Of a stretch of 64,000 nucleotides of DNA, positions 1 through 9,551 are shown in pieces; within the stretch, counting starts at the first letter, position 1, and every line of letters begins with the position of its first letter. The stretch is from the NCBI GenBank assembly GCA_024508855.1, contig JANINJ010000006.1:226301-290300 (forward strand). Direction: 5' to 3'. Both the position numbers and the translations under genes were made by a program. This stretch comes from Xanthobacteraceae bacterium (GTDB taxonomy: Bacteria > Pseudomonadota > Alphaproteobacteria > Rhizobiales > Xanthobacteraceae). The notes beneath the pieces were generated by a model. It had not been told where the DNA came from and ran no database searches. It saw only the letters and a list, made by a program, of their open reading frames with translations.

Positions 1-573
1 AATCTCTGCATCGTGCGCTCTTGGCCGGGACAGATGCGGACCGTCTATGGCGACCACGCGCGGTTCGAGCAGACCTATTTCTCGACTTATAAAGGTAAGT
101 ATTTCACCGGCGACGGCTGCCGCCGCGACGCCGACGGCTACTACTGGATCACCGGCCGCGTCGACGACGTCATCAACGTCTCCGGCCACCGCATGGGCAC
201 CGCCGAGGTCGAGAGTTCGCTGGTCGCGCACGACGCCGTGTCGGAAGCCGCCGTGGTCGGTTATCCGCACGACATCAAGGGCCAGGGCATCTATGCCTAT
301 GTCACGCTGATGACAGGCGTCGAGCCGACCGAACAGTTGCGTAAGGATCTGGTGGCGTGGGTGCGCAAGGACATCGGGCCGATCGCTTCGCCCGATCTGA
401 TCCAGTTCGCGCCCGGCCTGCCGAAGACGCGCTCCGGCAAGATCATGCGGCGCATCCTGCGCAAGATCGCGGAGGACGAACCGTCGAGCCTTGGCGACAC
501 GACAACCTTGGCCGACCCCGCCGTGGTCGACGATCTCGTCACCAATCGTCAGAACAAGAAGGCCACGGCCTGA
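1..573 (+). CDS. acs: Acetyl-CoA synthetase, C-terminal part (5' end outside window)
   Basis: The reading frame is open from base 1 and ends at TGA 571-573, so this is the last 190 residues of a protein of usually about 650. AMP-forming acetyl-CoA synthetase activates acetate to acetyl-CoA through acetyl-AMP in the cytoplasm. The visible part starts in the conserved SWPGQMRT segment, followed by the hinge and C-terminal domain: [16 protein letters not shown], the [13 protein letters not shown] hinge loop, and [11 protein letters not shown] near the end. The Lys in SGKIMRR is the catalytic lysine that protein acetylation silences in this family. A strong hairpin terminator follows directly. 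The family assignment is secure; the N-terminal domain cannot be judged. Confidence 0.96.
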   Translation, partial: NLCIVRSWPGQMRTVYGDHARFEQTYFSTYKGKYFTGDGCRRDADGYYWITGRVDDVINVSGHRMGTAEVESSLVAHDAVSEAAVVGYPHDIKGQGIYAYVTLMTGVEPTEQLRKDLVAWVRKDIGPIASPDLIQFAPGLPKTRSGKIMRRILRKIAEDEPSSLGDTTTLADPAVVDDLVTNRQNKKATA

Positions 574-604
574 GGGCCGACTAACTTCACCTCACTGCAC
601 GCTC

Positions 605-645
605 ACGCAAATGTCAGAGGCCTTAGCCTCTGACATTTGTGTTTT
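605..645 (+). terminator. Rho-independent terminator after acs
   Basis: A perfect 14-bp inverted repeat (CAAATGTCAGAGGC, loop CTTA, then its reverse complement) spans 608-639. Three more pairs (one G-U) extend it to 605-642, and a short T run follows at 642-645. It lies 32 bases after the acs stop, so it should end acs transcription. Such a long perfect stem is unusual for a simple terminator but needs no other explanation. Confidence 0.8.
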
Positions 646-782
646 CAGGCCGGTGTTGTTTTCCGGACATTTACTTTTTTGTCGGCATTTTCTTTGTAGG
701 CGCGCGCAACGAAATGCGCGCCGGACGGGGCGAGGCGAATTGCCGCCCTTGTTTACCGGGCATATTCGAACCGGAGTGATCG

Positions 783-1295
783 ATGTCGTTGAAGATTGCC
801 GTGGCGCTGGCAGCCACAATGGTAGCCGCGTCATTTGCCGCAGTGCCGGCGCAGGCGCGCCCGGATGTGGTGGCCTATCGCGGCGACTATTCGCCCGGCA
901 CCATCGTCGTCAAAACCAATGAGCGGCGGCTGTATCTCGTGCTCGATAGCGGCCGCGCAATCCGCTACCCGGTCGGCGTGGGCAAGGCCGGCAAGCGCTG
1001 GGCCGGTGAGACGCGCATCAGCGGCAAGTATCAGCACCCGGCATGGTCGCCTCCCGCCGAGGTAAAGCGCGACAATCCGCGCATCCCCGACGTGATCCCC
1101 GGCGGCTCCCCCTCGAATCCGATGGGTGTCGCAGCGATGACGCTGGCAGGCGGAGAGTACGCGATCCATGGCACCAACCGGCCGGGCTCGGTCGGCGGCT
1201 TCGTCTCCTATGGCTGCGTGCGGATGTATAACGACGACATCAGCGACCTGTATCGACGTGTGTCGGTCGGAACGCCGGTGGTGGTTACGCGCTGA
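783..1295 (+). CDS. L,D-transpeptidase (YkuD family), exported
   Basis: The protein has 170 residues. An N-terminal signal peptide (hydrophobic residues 5-22, AQA cleavage site near 25) sends it to the periplasm. The YkuD catalytic domain follows, with the family signature HGTNRPGSVGG ... SYGCVRM; Cys145 in SYGCVRM is the expected nucleophile and the His of HGTN its partner. Enzymes of this family make 3-3 cross-links in peptidoglycan or attach proteins to it using L,D-bonds. The ATG at 783 is preceded by GGAG with good spacing. The gene stands alone between the acs terminator and a convergent nuclease gene whose stop abuts its own. The exact physiological role (cross-linking or hydrolysis) cannot be told from sequence. 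Confidence 0.9.
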   Translation: MSLKIAVALAATMVAASFAAVPAQARPDVVAYRGDYSPGTIVVKTNERRLYLVLDSGRAIRYPVGVGKAGKRWAGETRISGKYQHPAWSPPAEVKRDNPRIPDVIPGGSPSNPMGVAAMTLAGGEYAIHGTNRPGSVGGFVSYGCVRMYNDDISDLYRRVSVGTPVVVTR

Positions 1296-1892
1296 TCATC
1301 GGCTGGAGTTGCCGCACCAGCCGCTGCGATGGCCGCCGCCATAGCGGCGTGCATGTCCGGCAGCCAGCAGCGCCTCGGAGACGTTCGGCGTTTGCCGCGT
1401 CGCTGCATCGGCAACGACGCGACCGTTGTATTTGTCCGGGCCGATATTGAAGATCGTCACCTCGCCCTCAGCAAGCAGCGCGCGTAGCGCATCGCTCGCC
1501 GATCGCGCCATGCGATATTCTTCGGCGCAGGCGGCCTTCAATTCCGGTGCATCGATGCCGCGCAGCCGCACCCGGGTCACCATGTCGAGCCCAGGCCACA
1601 GATGCACCTTGGCTTCGAACGTATCGCCATCGATCGTCCGCAGAACCTCGGCCGGATGACGGGCGCCGCCTTGCCCGGCTCGCGACCAGATCGCGCCGGT
1701 ATCATGCCCCTGCAATTCGCCCGGCGCGGTCGACGTGGTGGAAGAAATGGCGCCACGTTCGTGCCAGTGCCGGACCGCAGGCAGCATGGTCCCCGCCGCG
1801 ACGCCGAGGACGAATATCCATGGCATCAATCCGGCGAAGCCGCTGCGCCTCCAACGGTTCGATGCTGGGTATAATCTGCGGGATGGGTACAT
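1296..1892 (-). CDS. Thermonuclease (SNase-like) family protein with membrane anchor
   Basis: The protein has 198 residues. Residues about 18-40 (GFAGLMPWIFVLGVAAGTML) form a membrane segment or uncleaved signal, so the catalytic part should be periplasmic. The staphylococcal-nuclease fold follows from about residue 80: VLRTIDGDTFEAKV, then RVRLRGIDAPEL with the first catalytic Arg and a metal-binding Asp, and DKYNGRVVAD with the second Arg. These enzymes cut DNA and RNA in a Ca-dependent manner, but many bacterial members are uncharacterised. AGGA lies five bases before the ATG. The gene converges on the L,D-transpeptidase gene, the two stops touching. Confidence 0.85.
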   Translation of the reverse strand: MYPSRRLYPASNRWRRSGFAGLMPWIFVLGVAAGTMLPAVRHWHERGAISSTTSTAPGELQGHDTGAIWSRAGQGGARHPAEVLRTIDGDTFEAKVHLWPGLDMVTRVRLRGIDAPELKAACAEEYRMARSASDALRALLAEGEVTIFNIGPDKYNGRVVADAATRQTPNVSEALLAAGHARRYGGGHRSGWCGNSSR

Positions 1893-1996
1893 ATTCCTAG
1901 ACTAAACTGAGTCGGACATCGCAGCAACCACAATCCCTAGTTGTGGCGTACGATTTACACAGTCAGCCAGCCGAAATCGGAGCAAGGGCAATTATT

Positions 1997-2030
1997 GGCT
2001 CCCCCGAAACGCGCCAACGCGTCGGGAGCC
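1997..2030 (-). terminator. Possible terminator downstream of the SDHAF4-like gene
   Basis: GGCTCCC(CC)GA at 1997-2007 pairs with TCGGGAGCC at 2022-2030 around a loop holding a further CGCG pair. On the minus strand the hairpin is followed by AATAATT rather than a clean T run, so termination is plausible but not certain. It starts 14 bases after the minus-strand gene ending at 2044. Confidence 0.45.
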
Positions 2031-2043
2031 TCACGCAGATTCC

Positions 2044-2256
2044 TTAAAAATCCGACGCGATGCCCTTAGTTTCCCAGTCGCCGAACCGGGTCGGCTCGGG
2101 ACCCTGCGGACCCTGATACTCCTTGGGCAGCGGCTTGGCGTTGGCGAGCGCTGCCGCGCGGCGCGCCTCGGCTTCCGCCAATGCACGCTGCGCCGCTGGC
2201 GACAGCGGCTTGCGCGCGGAGTTTGCCTCATTGGTTCGAACGGAATCGTCCTGCAT
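2044..2256 (-). CDS. DUF1674 protein, SDHAF4-like succinate dehydrogenase assembly factor
   Basis: This small protein of 70 residues has a charged, Ala-rich helical N-terminal half (SPAAQRALAEAEARRAAALA). It ends in the DUF1674 signature, GPEPTRFGDWETKGIASDF, the tail conserved from alphaproteobacteria to mitochondrial SDHAF4. In eukaryotes SDHAF4 binds the flavinylated SdhA subunit and helps its assembly into complex II. A similar role here is an inference from the family, since no sdh gene is in the window. GGAG sits about eight bases before the ATG. The gene is divergent from rsmB. Confidence 0.85.
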   Translation of the reverse strand: MQDDSVRTNEANSARKPLSPAAQRALAEAEARRAAALANAKPLPKEYQGPQGPEPTRFGDWETKGIASDF

Positions 2257-2465
2257 CGTTCTTTCTCCGCCACATCACGGTTTGCATTCCGATGATGGCG
2301 ACTTGTCGATCTGCTTCGCGCAACGCGCGAAAAATTTTGCTCGAGGATTATATAAGCCGGATTCTTACATTTGGCATATTCGCGTGCCACTAAAATGATC
2401 CTCGCCATGACGGTATGCGACAGCGCAATATCGTCACCCACTCTTTGCATCGATGTTCCCCGCCC

Positions 2466-3821
2466 ATGCCAGCTTCGAGATTTGCCCCGCCGGCGGAAGT
2501 GCCCGGATTAGCAGCGCGCCGCATCGCTGCGGACATTCTCGATGGCGTCCTGCACAAGCATCGCACACTCGATGAGCAACTCGACGGCGCCGCCGCGCAT
2601 CCTGGATTGAAGACGCTGGCGGATCGTGACCGCGCCCTGATGCGTCGCCTGGTGGCGACGATCCTGCGGCGCCTCGGCACGCTCGGTCATGTGCTGTCGC
2701 GACTGCTCGATCGCGGCGTCCCGACCGATGCGCCGCGCGCGCAAAGTGCGCTGCTGATCGGCGCCGCGCAGATCCTATGGATGGACGTGCCGGATCACGC
2801 CGCGGTGGATCTATCGGTGCGCCTCGTGCAAGCGGATCGTCGCGCCGCCAAATATGCCGGCCTCGTCAATGCGGTGTTGCGCCGCTGCGCGCGTGAAGGC
2901 CAGCCGCTGATCGATGAAATCAAGTCGCAGTCGCTCGACGTGCCGCCGTGGCTACTGGCGCGCTGGGTCGCGAACTACGGCGAGACCGCCGCTGCCGAGA
3001 TCGCCGTCGCGATTGGCTACGAACCGCCGCTCGATCTCACCGTGAAGTCCGACGCGCCGCAATGGGCGACGCGGCTGCACGGCGAAACATTGCCGACCGG
3101 TACCGTGCGCACCTTGCTTCAAGGATCGGTAGCGATGCTGCCGGGCTTCAGCGAAGGCAAATGGTGGGTGCAGGATGCCGCCGCCGCGCTGCCGGTGCGA
3201 TTGTTCGGCGATCTCAAGGGACAACGCATCGCCGACCTGTGTGCGGCGCCCGGCGGCAAGACCGCGCAACTGATCCATGCCGGCGCGGAAGTCACCGCGC
3301 TCGATCGTTCGCCGAACCGCGTCGCGCGGCTGCGCGAAAATCTCGTGCGACTGTCACTCGACGCGCAGACTGTGGTCGCCGACGCCGCCGAATGGTCCGG
3401 CAATGGCGGCGATGCGCTGTTCGACGGAATCCTGATCGACGCGCCATGCACCGCGACCGGCACCATTCGCCGCCATCCCGATGTCGCCTGGCTGAAGCAG
3501 GAAAGCGACATCAGCGCACTGACGGCGCTGCAACGCCGACTGCTGCAGCGCGCGGTCGCGCTGCTGAAACCGGGTGGCACGCTGGTCTACTGCACCTGTT
3601 CGCTCGAGCCCGAGGAAGGCGAGCAGACCGTGGCCGCTCTGCTCGCTGCCGAATCAGGCGTCCGGCGTGCGCCGATCGACGCTTCCGAGGTAGCAGGACA
3701 GGCCGAACTGGTCACCGCCGAGGGCGATTTGCGCACGCTGCCGTGCCATATGCCCCATCCAGAAGACCCTCGGCTCGGGGGTCTCGATGGGTTTTACGCC
3801 GCGCGGTTGGTTAAAGCCTAA
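2466..3821 (+). CDS. rsmB: 16S rRNA (cytosine-967-C5)-methyltransferase RsmB
   Basis: The protein has 451 residues from the chosen ATG. An N-terminal NusB-like RNA-binding domain (about 10-145: AARRIAADILDGVL, RDRALMRRLVATILRR) is followed by a Rossmann methyltransferase domain. Visible SAM and catalytic motifs are DLCAAPGGKTAQL, ALDRSPNRVARLREN, DAPCTATGTIRRHPD and YCTCSLEPEEGE; the Cys of CTCS is the expected nucleophile and that of DAPC releases the product. The enzyme methylates C967 of 16S rRNA before ribosome assembly. An in-frame ATG at 2415 is possible, but the protein family begins close to AARRIAAD, which favours 2466. Neither start has a clear ribosome binding site. Confidence 0.93.
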   Translation: MPASRFAPPAEVPGLAARRIAADILDGVLHKHRTLDEQLDGAAAHPGLKTLADRDRALMRRLVATILRRLGTLGHVLSRLLDRGVPTDAPRAQSALLIGAAQILWMDVPDHAAVDLSVRLVQADRRAAKYAGLVNAVLRRCAREGQPLIDEIKSQSLDVPPWLLARWVANYGETAAAEIAVAIGYEPPLDLTVKSDAPQWATRLHGETLPTGTVRTLLQGSVAMLPGFSEGKWWVQDAAAALPVRLFGDLKGQRIADLCAAPGGKTAQLIHAGAEVTALDRSPNRVARLRENLVRLSLDAQTVVADAAEWSGNGGDALFDGILIDAPCTATGTIRRHPDVAWLKQESDISALTALQRRLLQRAVALLKPGGTLVYCTCSLEPEEGEQTVAALLAAESGVRRAPIDASEVAGQAELVTAEGDLRTLPCHMPHPEDPRLGGLDGFYAARLVKA

Positions 3822-3942
3822 TATTTGCAATGCCTTGACTGAATGACTGGTTTCCTGTGATGCGTCGGCGGCGTTTCCACATTAAGAAGGATTCGCAGTT
3901 AAATTTCATCAAGTCACAACTGATTCTGGGAACCCGCCGCGC

Positions 3943-5700
3943 GTGTCCGCCGCACAACGCAGACGCCTCTCGACGCTGATTCTCGGCCGCTTCGCCCGGT
4001 CGGTGATGTCGCGCGCCAGCGGCGGCCAGGCGGCAGTCGCGCGATTATGGCCGGGCCGCACCGATCGCCTGATTATCGCGCCGCACGATCTGCGCACCAC
4101 CGACGCAACACGCGCCTCCGAGATCTATGCCGGGCGCTTCGTGTTTGCCGGCAAGATCGTCACCTGCCACAGCCGCTCAATCTTCGATCTCGAGCCTCCG
4201 TCGGACGACTGGGAAGCCGCGTTACTGGGATTCGGCTGGCTGCGCCACCTGCGCGCTGCCGATACCGCGATCACGCGTGCCAATGCGCGCTCGCTGATCG
4301 ACGACTGGATCTCCAATCCGAAGCGCAAGCAGCCGGTCGGACGCCGCCCCGATGTGCAGGCGCGCCGCATCATCTCGCTGCTGTCGCAGGCGCCGCTGGT
4401 GCTCAACGACAATACCGACAGCAAGTTCTATCGCCGCTATCTGCGCGCGCTGAGCCGCGAGATTCGCCAGCTTCGCGGCGCCATGGTGGACATCGGCGAC
4501 GGCGTGCCGCGGCTGCAGGTGGTGATCGCGCTGTGTTATGCGTCGCTGTGCCTCGCCAATCAGGCCGCCCAGATCAAGAACGCGACACGCAAGCTGTCGG
4601 ACGAGTTGCAACGACAGATACTACCCGACGGTGGCCACATTTCGCGCAACCCGGGCGCGCTGATCGAACTTCTGATCGATCTCCTGCCGCTGCGCCAGAC
4701 CTTCGCGGCGCGCAACATCTCGCCACCGCCAGCCTTGTTGAACGCCATCGACCGCATGATGCCGATGCTGCGCTTCTTCCGCCATGGCGACGGCAATTTC
4801 GCGCTGTTCAACGGCATGAGCGGCACGCCGTCCGACCTGCTCGCGACGCTGCTGGCTTATGACGACACCCGCGGCATTCCGATGGCCACCATGCCGCACT
4901 CGGGTTACGAACGGCTCGACGCCGGTGCGACCGCGGTGATCGTCGATGCCGGTCCACCGCCGCCAGCCAATGTCAGCTCCGAGGCCCATGCCGGCTGTCT
5001 CGCCTTCGAATTGTCGTCGGGACAAAATCGCATCGTCATCAATTGCGGCATGCCGGCGACCGGCCGCGAGACCTGGCGCGTGTTCGCACGCTCCACACCG
5101 GCGCATTCGACCGCGACCTACAACGAGACGTCATCCTGCCAGTTCGTCGAACGGTCGACCATGAAGCGGCTGCTGCGTGGTGCGCCGATCGTCAGCGGCC
5201 CCACCGAGGTCGAGAGTTACCGCGAATTCGTCGCCAACGGCACGTTGCTGACCATGGCGCATGACGGTTATCTCAGCCGCTTCGGCATCATGCACCGCCG
5301 CGTGCTGATGATTGCCGAGGACGGTCTGCGGCTGGACGGCGAAGACACCCTGGCGCCGCCGCAGGGCTCGCGACCGCGCGGTGGTGACACCGAATTCGCG
5401 CTGCGCTTTCACCTGCATCCGTCGGTCAAGGCCAGCCGCCTCAGCGATGCTCGCAGCGTCATGCTGGTGTTGCCCAATCGCGAGGTCTGGACCTTCGAGG
5501 CTCTCGACGACAAGGTCGACCTGGAAGACAGCGTCTTCCTCGCCGGCAACGACGGTCCGCGGCGAACCGCGCAGATCGTGATCCGGCAGAATGCGAAGCA
5601 GGTCTCGAACGTCCGCTGGAGTTTCATCCGCTCGACGACATCGCCGGCGGCGACATCGGCACGCCGCGCTGCGCGTCACGAACCCGAACTACCGCTCTGA
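3943..5700 (+). CDS. Heparinase II/III family protein
   Basis: The protein has 585 residues and starts at GTG 3943, with GGGA some 12 bases upstream. There is no signal peptide, so it is probably cytoplasmic. The N-terminal half is alpha-helical, like the toroid of polysaccharide lyases (SKFYRRYLRALSREIRQLRG, AQIKNATRKLSDELQRQ). It includes FFRHGDGNFALFNGMSG, typical of the family, and a C-terminal beta-rich heparinase II/III domain follows from about residue 330. Characterised members cleave uronic-acid glycosaminoglycans, but alphaproteobacterial homologues next to rsmB and purH have no proven substrate. The gene lies between rsmB and a histidine kinase on the same strand with gaps of about 100 bases. 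I assign the family, not a substrate. Confidence 0.82.
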   Translation: MSAAQRRRLSTLILGRFARSVMSRASGGQAAVARLWPGRTDRLIIAPHDLRTTDATRASEIYAGRFVFAGKIVTCHSRSIFDLEPPSDDWEAALLGFGWLRHLRAADTAITRANARSLIDDWISNPKRKQPVGRRPDVQARRIISLLSQAPLVLNDNTDSKFYRRYLRALSREIRQLRGAMVDIGDGVPRLQVVIALCYASLCLANQAAQIKNATRKLSDELQRQILPDGGHISRNPGALIELLIDLLPLRQTFAARNISPPPALLNAIDRMMPMLRFFRHGDGNFALFNGMSGTPSDLLATLLAYDDTRGIPMATMPHSGYERLDAGATAVIVDAGPPPPANVSSEAHAGCLAFELSSGQNRIVINCGMPATGRETWRVFARSTPAHSTATYNETSSCQFVERSTMKRLLRGAPIVSGPTEVESYREFVANGTLLTMAHDGYLSRFGIMHRRVLMIAEDGLRLDGEDTLAPPQGSRPRGGDTEFALRFHLHPSVKASRLSDARSVMLVLPNREVWTFEALDDKVDLEDSVFLAGNDGPRRTAQIVIRQNAKQVSNVRWSFIRSTTSPAATSARRAARHEPELPL

Positions 5701-5703
5701 TCC

Positions 5704-5721
5704 CGCGAAGGTTCCTTCGCG
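5704..5721. repeat. 18-bp perfect palindrome after the heparinase-like gene
   Basis: CGCGAAGGTTCCTTCGCG reads the same on both strands and begins four bases after the stop at 5700. As RNA it would form a seven-bp stem with a four-base loop. No T run follows, so it is a weak terminator or an mRNA 3' end stabiliser. Confidence 0.5.
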
Positions 5722-5790
5722 TGGCGTGCAGATGTCGTCTCGCTCTCGCCGACAACCTATGTAAAAGGTCATCGGGAGAGCGAATCTGAC

Positions 5791-6966
5791 ATGCAGCACG
5801 ATTTCCAGGCGGATATCGATTCCATCCAGCGGATCAATGCCGTTCCGCAGATTCTCGAAGTGGTGTGCCGCGCCACCGGGATGGGCTTTGCCGCCGTGGC
5901 GCGGGTGACGGATGCGCGCTGGATCTGCTGCGCGGTTCGCGACGACATCAATTTCGGTCTGATACCGGGCAGCGAATTGCAGGTGCAAACCACCATCTGC
6001 CACGAAATCCGGCAAAGCGGTAACGCGGTCGTCATCGACCATGTCAGCGAGGACGAGGTTTTCGCCGATCATCGCACGCCGGCGATGTACGGCTTCCAGA
6101 GCTATATCTCGGTGCCGATTTTCAAGGCCGACGGCAGCCTGTTCGGAACGCTGTGCGCCATCGATCCGCGACCGGCGCGCCTCAGCACGCCGGAAACCAT
6201 CGGCATGTTCAAGCTGTTCGCCGAGTTGATCGGCGCCCATCTCGACTCGCTGGACCGGGTAGCCGCCAGTGAAGCCAGCCTGATGGAGGAGCGCCGCACC
6301 GCCGAATTGCGCGAGCGGTTCATTGCCGTGCTGGGACACGACCTCCGCAATCCGCTGGCGTCGATCGCGGCCGGGCTGCGCATGCTGTCGAAGCCAAGGG
6401 GCGAGGCTGAGACCGGCAAGCTGGTCGGCCTGATGCAGGACAGCCTCGCCCGGATGTCCGGCATGATCGAGAATGTGCTGGATTTTGCGCGCGGCCGCCT
6501 CGCCGGCGGCTTGCCGCTACAGCGACAGACGGTGGAGATCGAAACGGTGCTTCGTCAGGTGGTCGCGGAATTGCAGGCCGGATTCCCGGAGCGGACAATT
6601 CGAACCGATTTCACGCTGACCCAGCCGGTGAACTGCGACAGCGGTCGCATCGCCCAGTTGCTGTCCAACCTGCTCGGCAACGCGCTGACCCATGGCGCGA
6701 GCGATCGGCCCGTTGCGGTTCATGGCACGACACGCGATGACGCCTTCGAACTGACAGTGGTGAATTCCGGCGACCCGATCCCGCCCGAAAAGCTCGATCG
6801 GCTGTTCCAACCGTTCTTTCGAGGCGACGCCAAAACACCCAGGCAGGGCCTCGGGCTCGGCCTCTACATCGCTTCCGAAATCGCCCGCGCCCATGGCGGC
6901 ACCCTGATCGCAGCCTCAAACGCCGCCGAGACCCGTGTCACCTGCCGAATTCCGCTCCAATCCTAG
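5791..6966 (+). CDS. GAF-domain sensor histidine kinase, soluble
   Basis: The protein has 391 residues and no membrane segment, so it senses something inside the cell. A GAF domain covers about residues 18-160 (FQSYISVPIFKADGSLFGTL). The dimerisation/phospho-acceptor domain carries the H box VLGHDLRNPLAS with His183, and the ATPase domain shows an N box (LLSNLLGNALTHG) and a G2 box (RQGLGLGLYIASE). It should autophosphorylate and pass phosphate to a response regulator, but none is encoded nearby, so the partner is unknown. The early G1 box (NSGDPIPPEKLDRLFQPF) is slightly divergent. The ATG lies about 11 bases after GGGAGAG. Confidence 0.9.
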   Translation: MQHDFQADIDSIQRINAVPQILEVVCRATGMGFAAVARVTDARWICCAVRDDINFGLIPGSELQVQTTICHEIRQSGNAVVIDHVSEDEVFADHRTPAMYGFQSYISVPIFKADGSLFGTLCAIDPRPARLSTPETIGMFKLFAELIGAHLDSLDRVAASEASLMEERRTAELRERFIAVLGHDLRNPLASIAAGLRMLSKPRGEAETGKLVGLMQDSLARMSGMIENVLDFARGRLAGGLPLQRQTVEIETVLRQVVAELQAGFPERTIRTDFTLTQPVNCDSGRIAQLLSNLLGNALTHGASDRPVAVHGTTRDDAFELTVVNSGDPIPPEKLDRLFQPFFRGDAKTPRQGLGLGLYIASEIARAHGGTLIAASNAAETRVTCRIPLQS

Positions 6967-6996
6967 ATTCCGGCTTGCGATTTTCAGTGGCGAATC

Positions 6997-7022
6997 GAAC
7001 CGTATTGCATCGCAATCGGTTC
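6997..7022 (+). other. Hairpin between the histidine kinase gene and purH
   Basis: GAACCG(T)ATTGC at 6997-7008 pairs with GCAATCGGTTC at 7012-7022 apart from one bulged base, with a three-base loop. It lies 31 bases after the kinase stop and 113 bases before purH. It could end the upstream transcript or sit in the purH leader; no T run supports a true terminator. Confidence 0.4.
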
Positions 7023-7134
7023 CGTCGGCAGGCAAACCGTGCTACCGGGCTGCCTTAACGTCCGGACGCTGTTTTCTCGCCGAACCGACCCCCGTTTCGC
7101 TGGAAAATGCGCCCCTTTCCAGGAACCAAAATCC

Positions 7135-8727
7135 ATGTCCGACACTCCGCGCCGCGTGACCCGCGCACTGCTTTCCGTTTCCGACAAGACCGGCCTGATC
7201 GACTTCGCCAAGGCGCTCGCAGGCCTCGGCATCGAGCTGGTCTCGACCGGCGGCACGGCGAAGGCGCTCGCGGCGGCGGGGCTGAAGGTCTCCGACGTTT
7301 CCGATCTCACCGGCTTTCCCGAGATGATGGACGGCCGGGTCAAGACGCTGCATCCCAAAGTGCATGGCGGCCTGCTGGCGATCCGCGACAACGCCGAACA
7401 TACCAAGGCGATGAAGGATCACGGCATTGCGCCGATCGACCTGCTGGTGGTCAATCTCTATCCGTTCGAGGCCACCGTCGACAAAGGCGCGGGCTACGAG
7501 GACTGCATCGAGAATATCGACATCGGCGGGCCGGCGATGATCCGCGCTGCGGCGAAAAACCATGATGACGTTGCGGTGGTCGTCGAGGCCAACGACTATG
7601 AAGCCGTGCTCGATGAACTCGCGGCCAACAACGGCGCGACGACGCTGTCGCTTCGCAAGCGCCTCGCCGCCAAGGCCTATGCCCGCACTGCCGCCTACGA
7701 CGCCGCGATCTCCAACTGGTTCGCACTGCAACTCAAGACCGACGCGCCGGATTATCGCGCCTTCGGCGGTCGCCTCGTGCAGTCGCTGCGCTACGGCGAG
7801 AACCCGCACCAGAGCGCTTCGTTCTATCGCACGCCCGATCATCGCTTCGGTGTCGCCACCGCGCGGCAGGTGCAGGGCAAGGAGCTGTCCTACAACAACA
7901 TCAACGACACCGACGCGGCTTACGAATGCGTCGCCGAGTTCGACGCCAAGCGCACCGCGGCGGTCGCCATTATCAAGCACGCCAACCCATGCGGTGTTGC
8001 GGAAGGCTCAGATCTCGTCAGCGCCTATCGCAAGGCACTGGCCTGCGATTCGACCTCGGCGTTCGGCGGCATCGTCGCGCTCAACCGCACGCTCGATGCC
8101 GAGGCCGCGCGCGCCATCACCGAGATCTTCACCGAGGTCATCATCGCGCCGGACGCCACCGACGAAGCCGTCGCCATCGTCGCCGCGAAGAAGAACCTGC
8201 GGCTGTTGCTGGCCGGCGGCCTGCCCGATCCGCGCGCACTTGGCCTGACCGCGAAAACCGTCGCCGGTGGCCTTCTGGTGCAAAGCCGTGACAACGCGGT
8301 GGTCGACGACATGACGCTGAAGGTCGTGACCAAGCGCGCGCCGAGCGAGGCCGAGCTGCGTGACCTGCGCTTCGCCTTCCGCGTCGCCAAGCACGTGAAA
8401 TCCAACACCATCATCTACGCCAAGGACCTCGCCACCGTCGGCATCGGCGCGGGCCAGATGAGCCGCGTCGATTCCGCGCGCATCGCCGCGCGCAAGGCGG
8501 AAGATGCCGCGCGCGAACTCAAGCTCGCCGAGCCGATGACGAAAGGCTCGGTGGTCGCGTCCGACGCATTCTTTCCGTTCGCCGACGGCATGCTGGCCTG
8601 CATCGAGGCCGGCGCGACGGCGGTGATCCAGCCGGGCGGCTCGGTGCGCGATGACGAAGTCATCAAGGCTGCCGACGAGCACGGCATCGCCATGGTGCTG
8701 ACCGGCATACGCCACTTCCGACACTGA
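7135..8727 (+). CDS. purH: Bifunctional AICAR formyltransferase / IMP cyclohydrolase PurH
   Basis: The protein has 530 residues, the normal length. It catalyses the last two steps of de novo purine synthesis: formylation of AICAR with 10-formyl-THF and ring closure to IMP. The N-terminal MGS-like cyclohydrolase domain ([41 protein letters not shown]) is followed by the AICARFT domain with [12 protein letters not shown], the catalytic [11 protein letters not shown] loop, [11 protein letters not shown] and the closing FPFADG ... [12 protein letters not shown]. The frame is open further upstream, but ATG 7135 with AGGA ahead gives the family N-terminus. The gene stands alone, as in many Hyphomicrobiales. 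Confidence 0.97.
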   Translation: MSDTPRRVTRALLSVSDKTGLIDFAKALAGLGIELVSTGGTAKALAAAGLKVSDVSDLTGFPEMMDGRVKTLHPKVHGGLLAIRDNAEHTKAMKDHGIAPIDLLVVNLYPFEATVDKGAGYEDCIENIDIGGPAMIRAAAKNHDDVAVVVEANDYEAVLDELAANNGATTLSLRKRLAAKAYARTAAYDAAISNWFALQLKTDAPDYRAFGGRLVQSLRYGENPHQSASFYRTPDHRFGVATARQVQGKELSYNNINDTDAAYECVAEFDAKRTAAVAIIKHANPCGVAEGSDLVSAYRKALACDSTSAFGGIVALNRTLDAEAARAITEIFTEVIIAPDATDEAVAIVAAKKNLRLLLAGGLPDPRALGLTAKTVAGGLLVQSRDNAVVDDMTLKVVTKRAPSEAELRDLRFAFRVAKHVKSNTIIYAKDLATVGIGAGQMSRVDSARIAARKAEDAARELKLAEPMTKGSVVASDAFFPFADGMLACIEAGATAVIQPGGSVRDDEVIKAADEHGIAMVLTGIRHFRH

Positions 8728-8891
8728 CGTCCACGACGTCGCTGCAGCCAGCGACCGGCATTCATGAACGCCACAAGCCACGTTCAACTTTTGATGTTCG
8801 GGCAGCAATGGCGCTATGCTCGTTCCTTCCGGATGTTACGGTCCGTTCCAGACGGCCCGTAACCGTGAGAGCGAATGCAGGTGGACGACTG

Positions 8892-9551
8892 ATGAGATCG
8901 ATGGTGGGCGGAGCGCTGCTCCTTTGCATGTCTGCGATCGCGGCGCTTGCGGCGGACGGGAAGGACATTGCGGCAAACGGAACATCCGGCGGAGCGTTAC
9001 CATGCTCGTCGTGTCACGGCGAGCATGGAGAGGGAACGCCGGCATCGGGTTTTCCACGCCTTGCTGGCCTCAATGTCCAATACATCGAGCATCAGCTCGA
9101 GAGCTTCAAGAACGGGACCCGCAAGAACGATGTCATGCAGCCGATCGTGGCGGCGTTGTCGGACGACGAACGCAAAACGATCGCAAACTACTACGCTGAC
9201 ATGACGGCGCCGAAGGCCGAAGCCGAGCCGGCTGCTCCGGCCGCGATCGCCGCCGGAGCCAAGCTCGCCGCGACCGGCGACTGGCCGAAAGGCATGCCCG
9301 GATGCGGCCAGTGCCACGGGGCTGCCGGTCTTGGCGTTGGAGCAACCTTTCCACGCCTCGCGGGACAGTCGGCTACCTACATCGAGAACGCACTTCAGTC
9401 GTGGAAGGCCGGCGATCGCAAGAACGATCCCATGGGCCTGATGGCCAGTGTCGCCAGCAAGTTGAACGACGACCAGATCAAGAACGTTGCCGCCTATTAC
9501 GAGAGTCTGCCCGTAGCAGCACCAGCTCGCAGTCCGGAGACCAAGCCATGA
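8892..9551 (+). CDS. tsdB: Diheme cytochrome c4-like protein, probable TsdB
   Basis: The protein has 219 residues and a signal peptide (hydrophobic 5-19, cleaved near ALAAD). Two similar class I cytochrome domains follow, each with one heme site: CSSCH at residue 38 and CGQCH at residue 138. Both domains share the c4-type pattern FPRLAG ... Y(I)E ... (F/W)K(N/A)G. TsdB is the diheme cytochrome that accepts electrons from thiosulfate dehydrogenase TsdA. The call rests on the coupled downstream gene: stop and next start overlap (ATGA, 9548-9551). Taken alone this could be any c4 cytochrome. ATG 8892 follows AGGTGG; an upstream in-frame start would hide the signal peptide. Confidence 0.75.
   Translation: MRSMVGGALLLCMSAIAALAADGKDIAANGTSGGALPCSSCHGEHGEGTPASGFPRLAGLNVQYIEHQLESFKNGTRKNDVMQPIVAALSDDERKTIANYYADMTAPKAEAEPAAPAAIAAGAKLAATGDWPKGMPGCGQCHGAAGLGVGATFPRLAGQSATYIENALQSWKAGDRKNDPMGLMASVASKLNDDQIKNVAAYYESLPVAAPARSPETKP

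Noticed and set aside
605-645. The long palindrome after acs as a mobile-element end or operator
   Set aside because: Position after a stop and the T run fit a terminator, and no second copy was seen.
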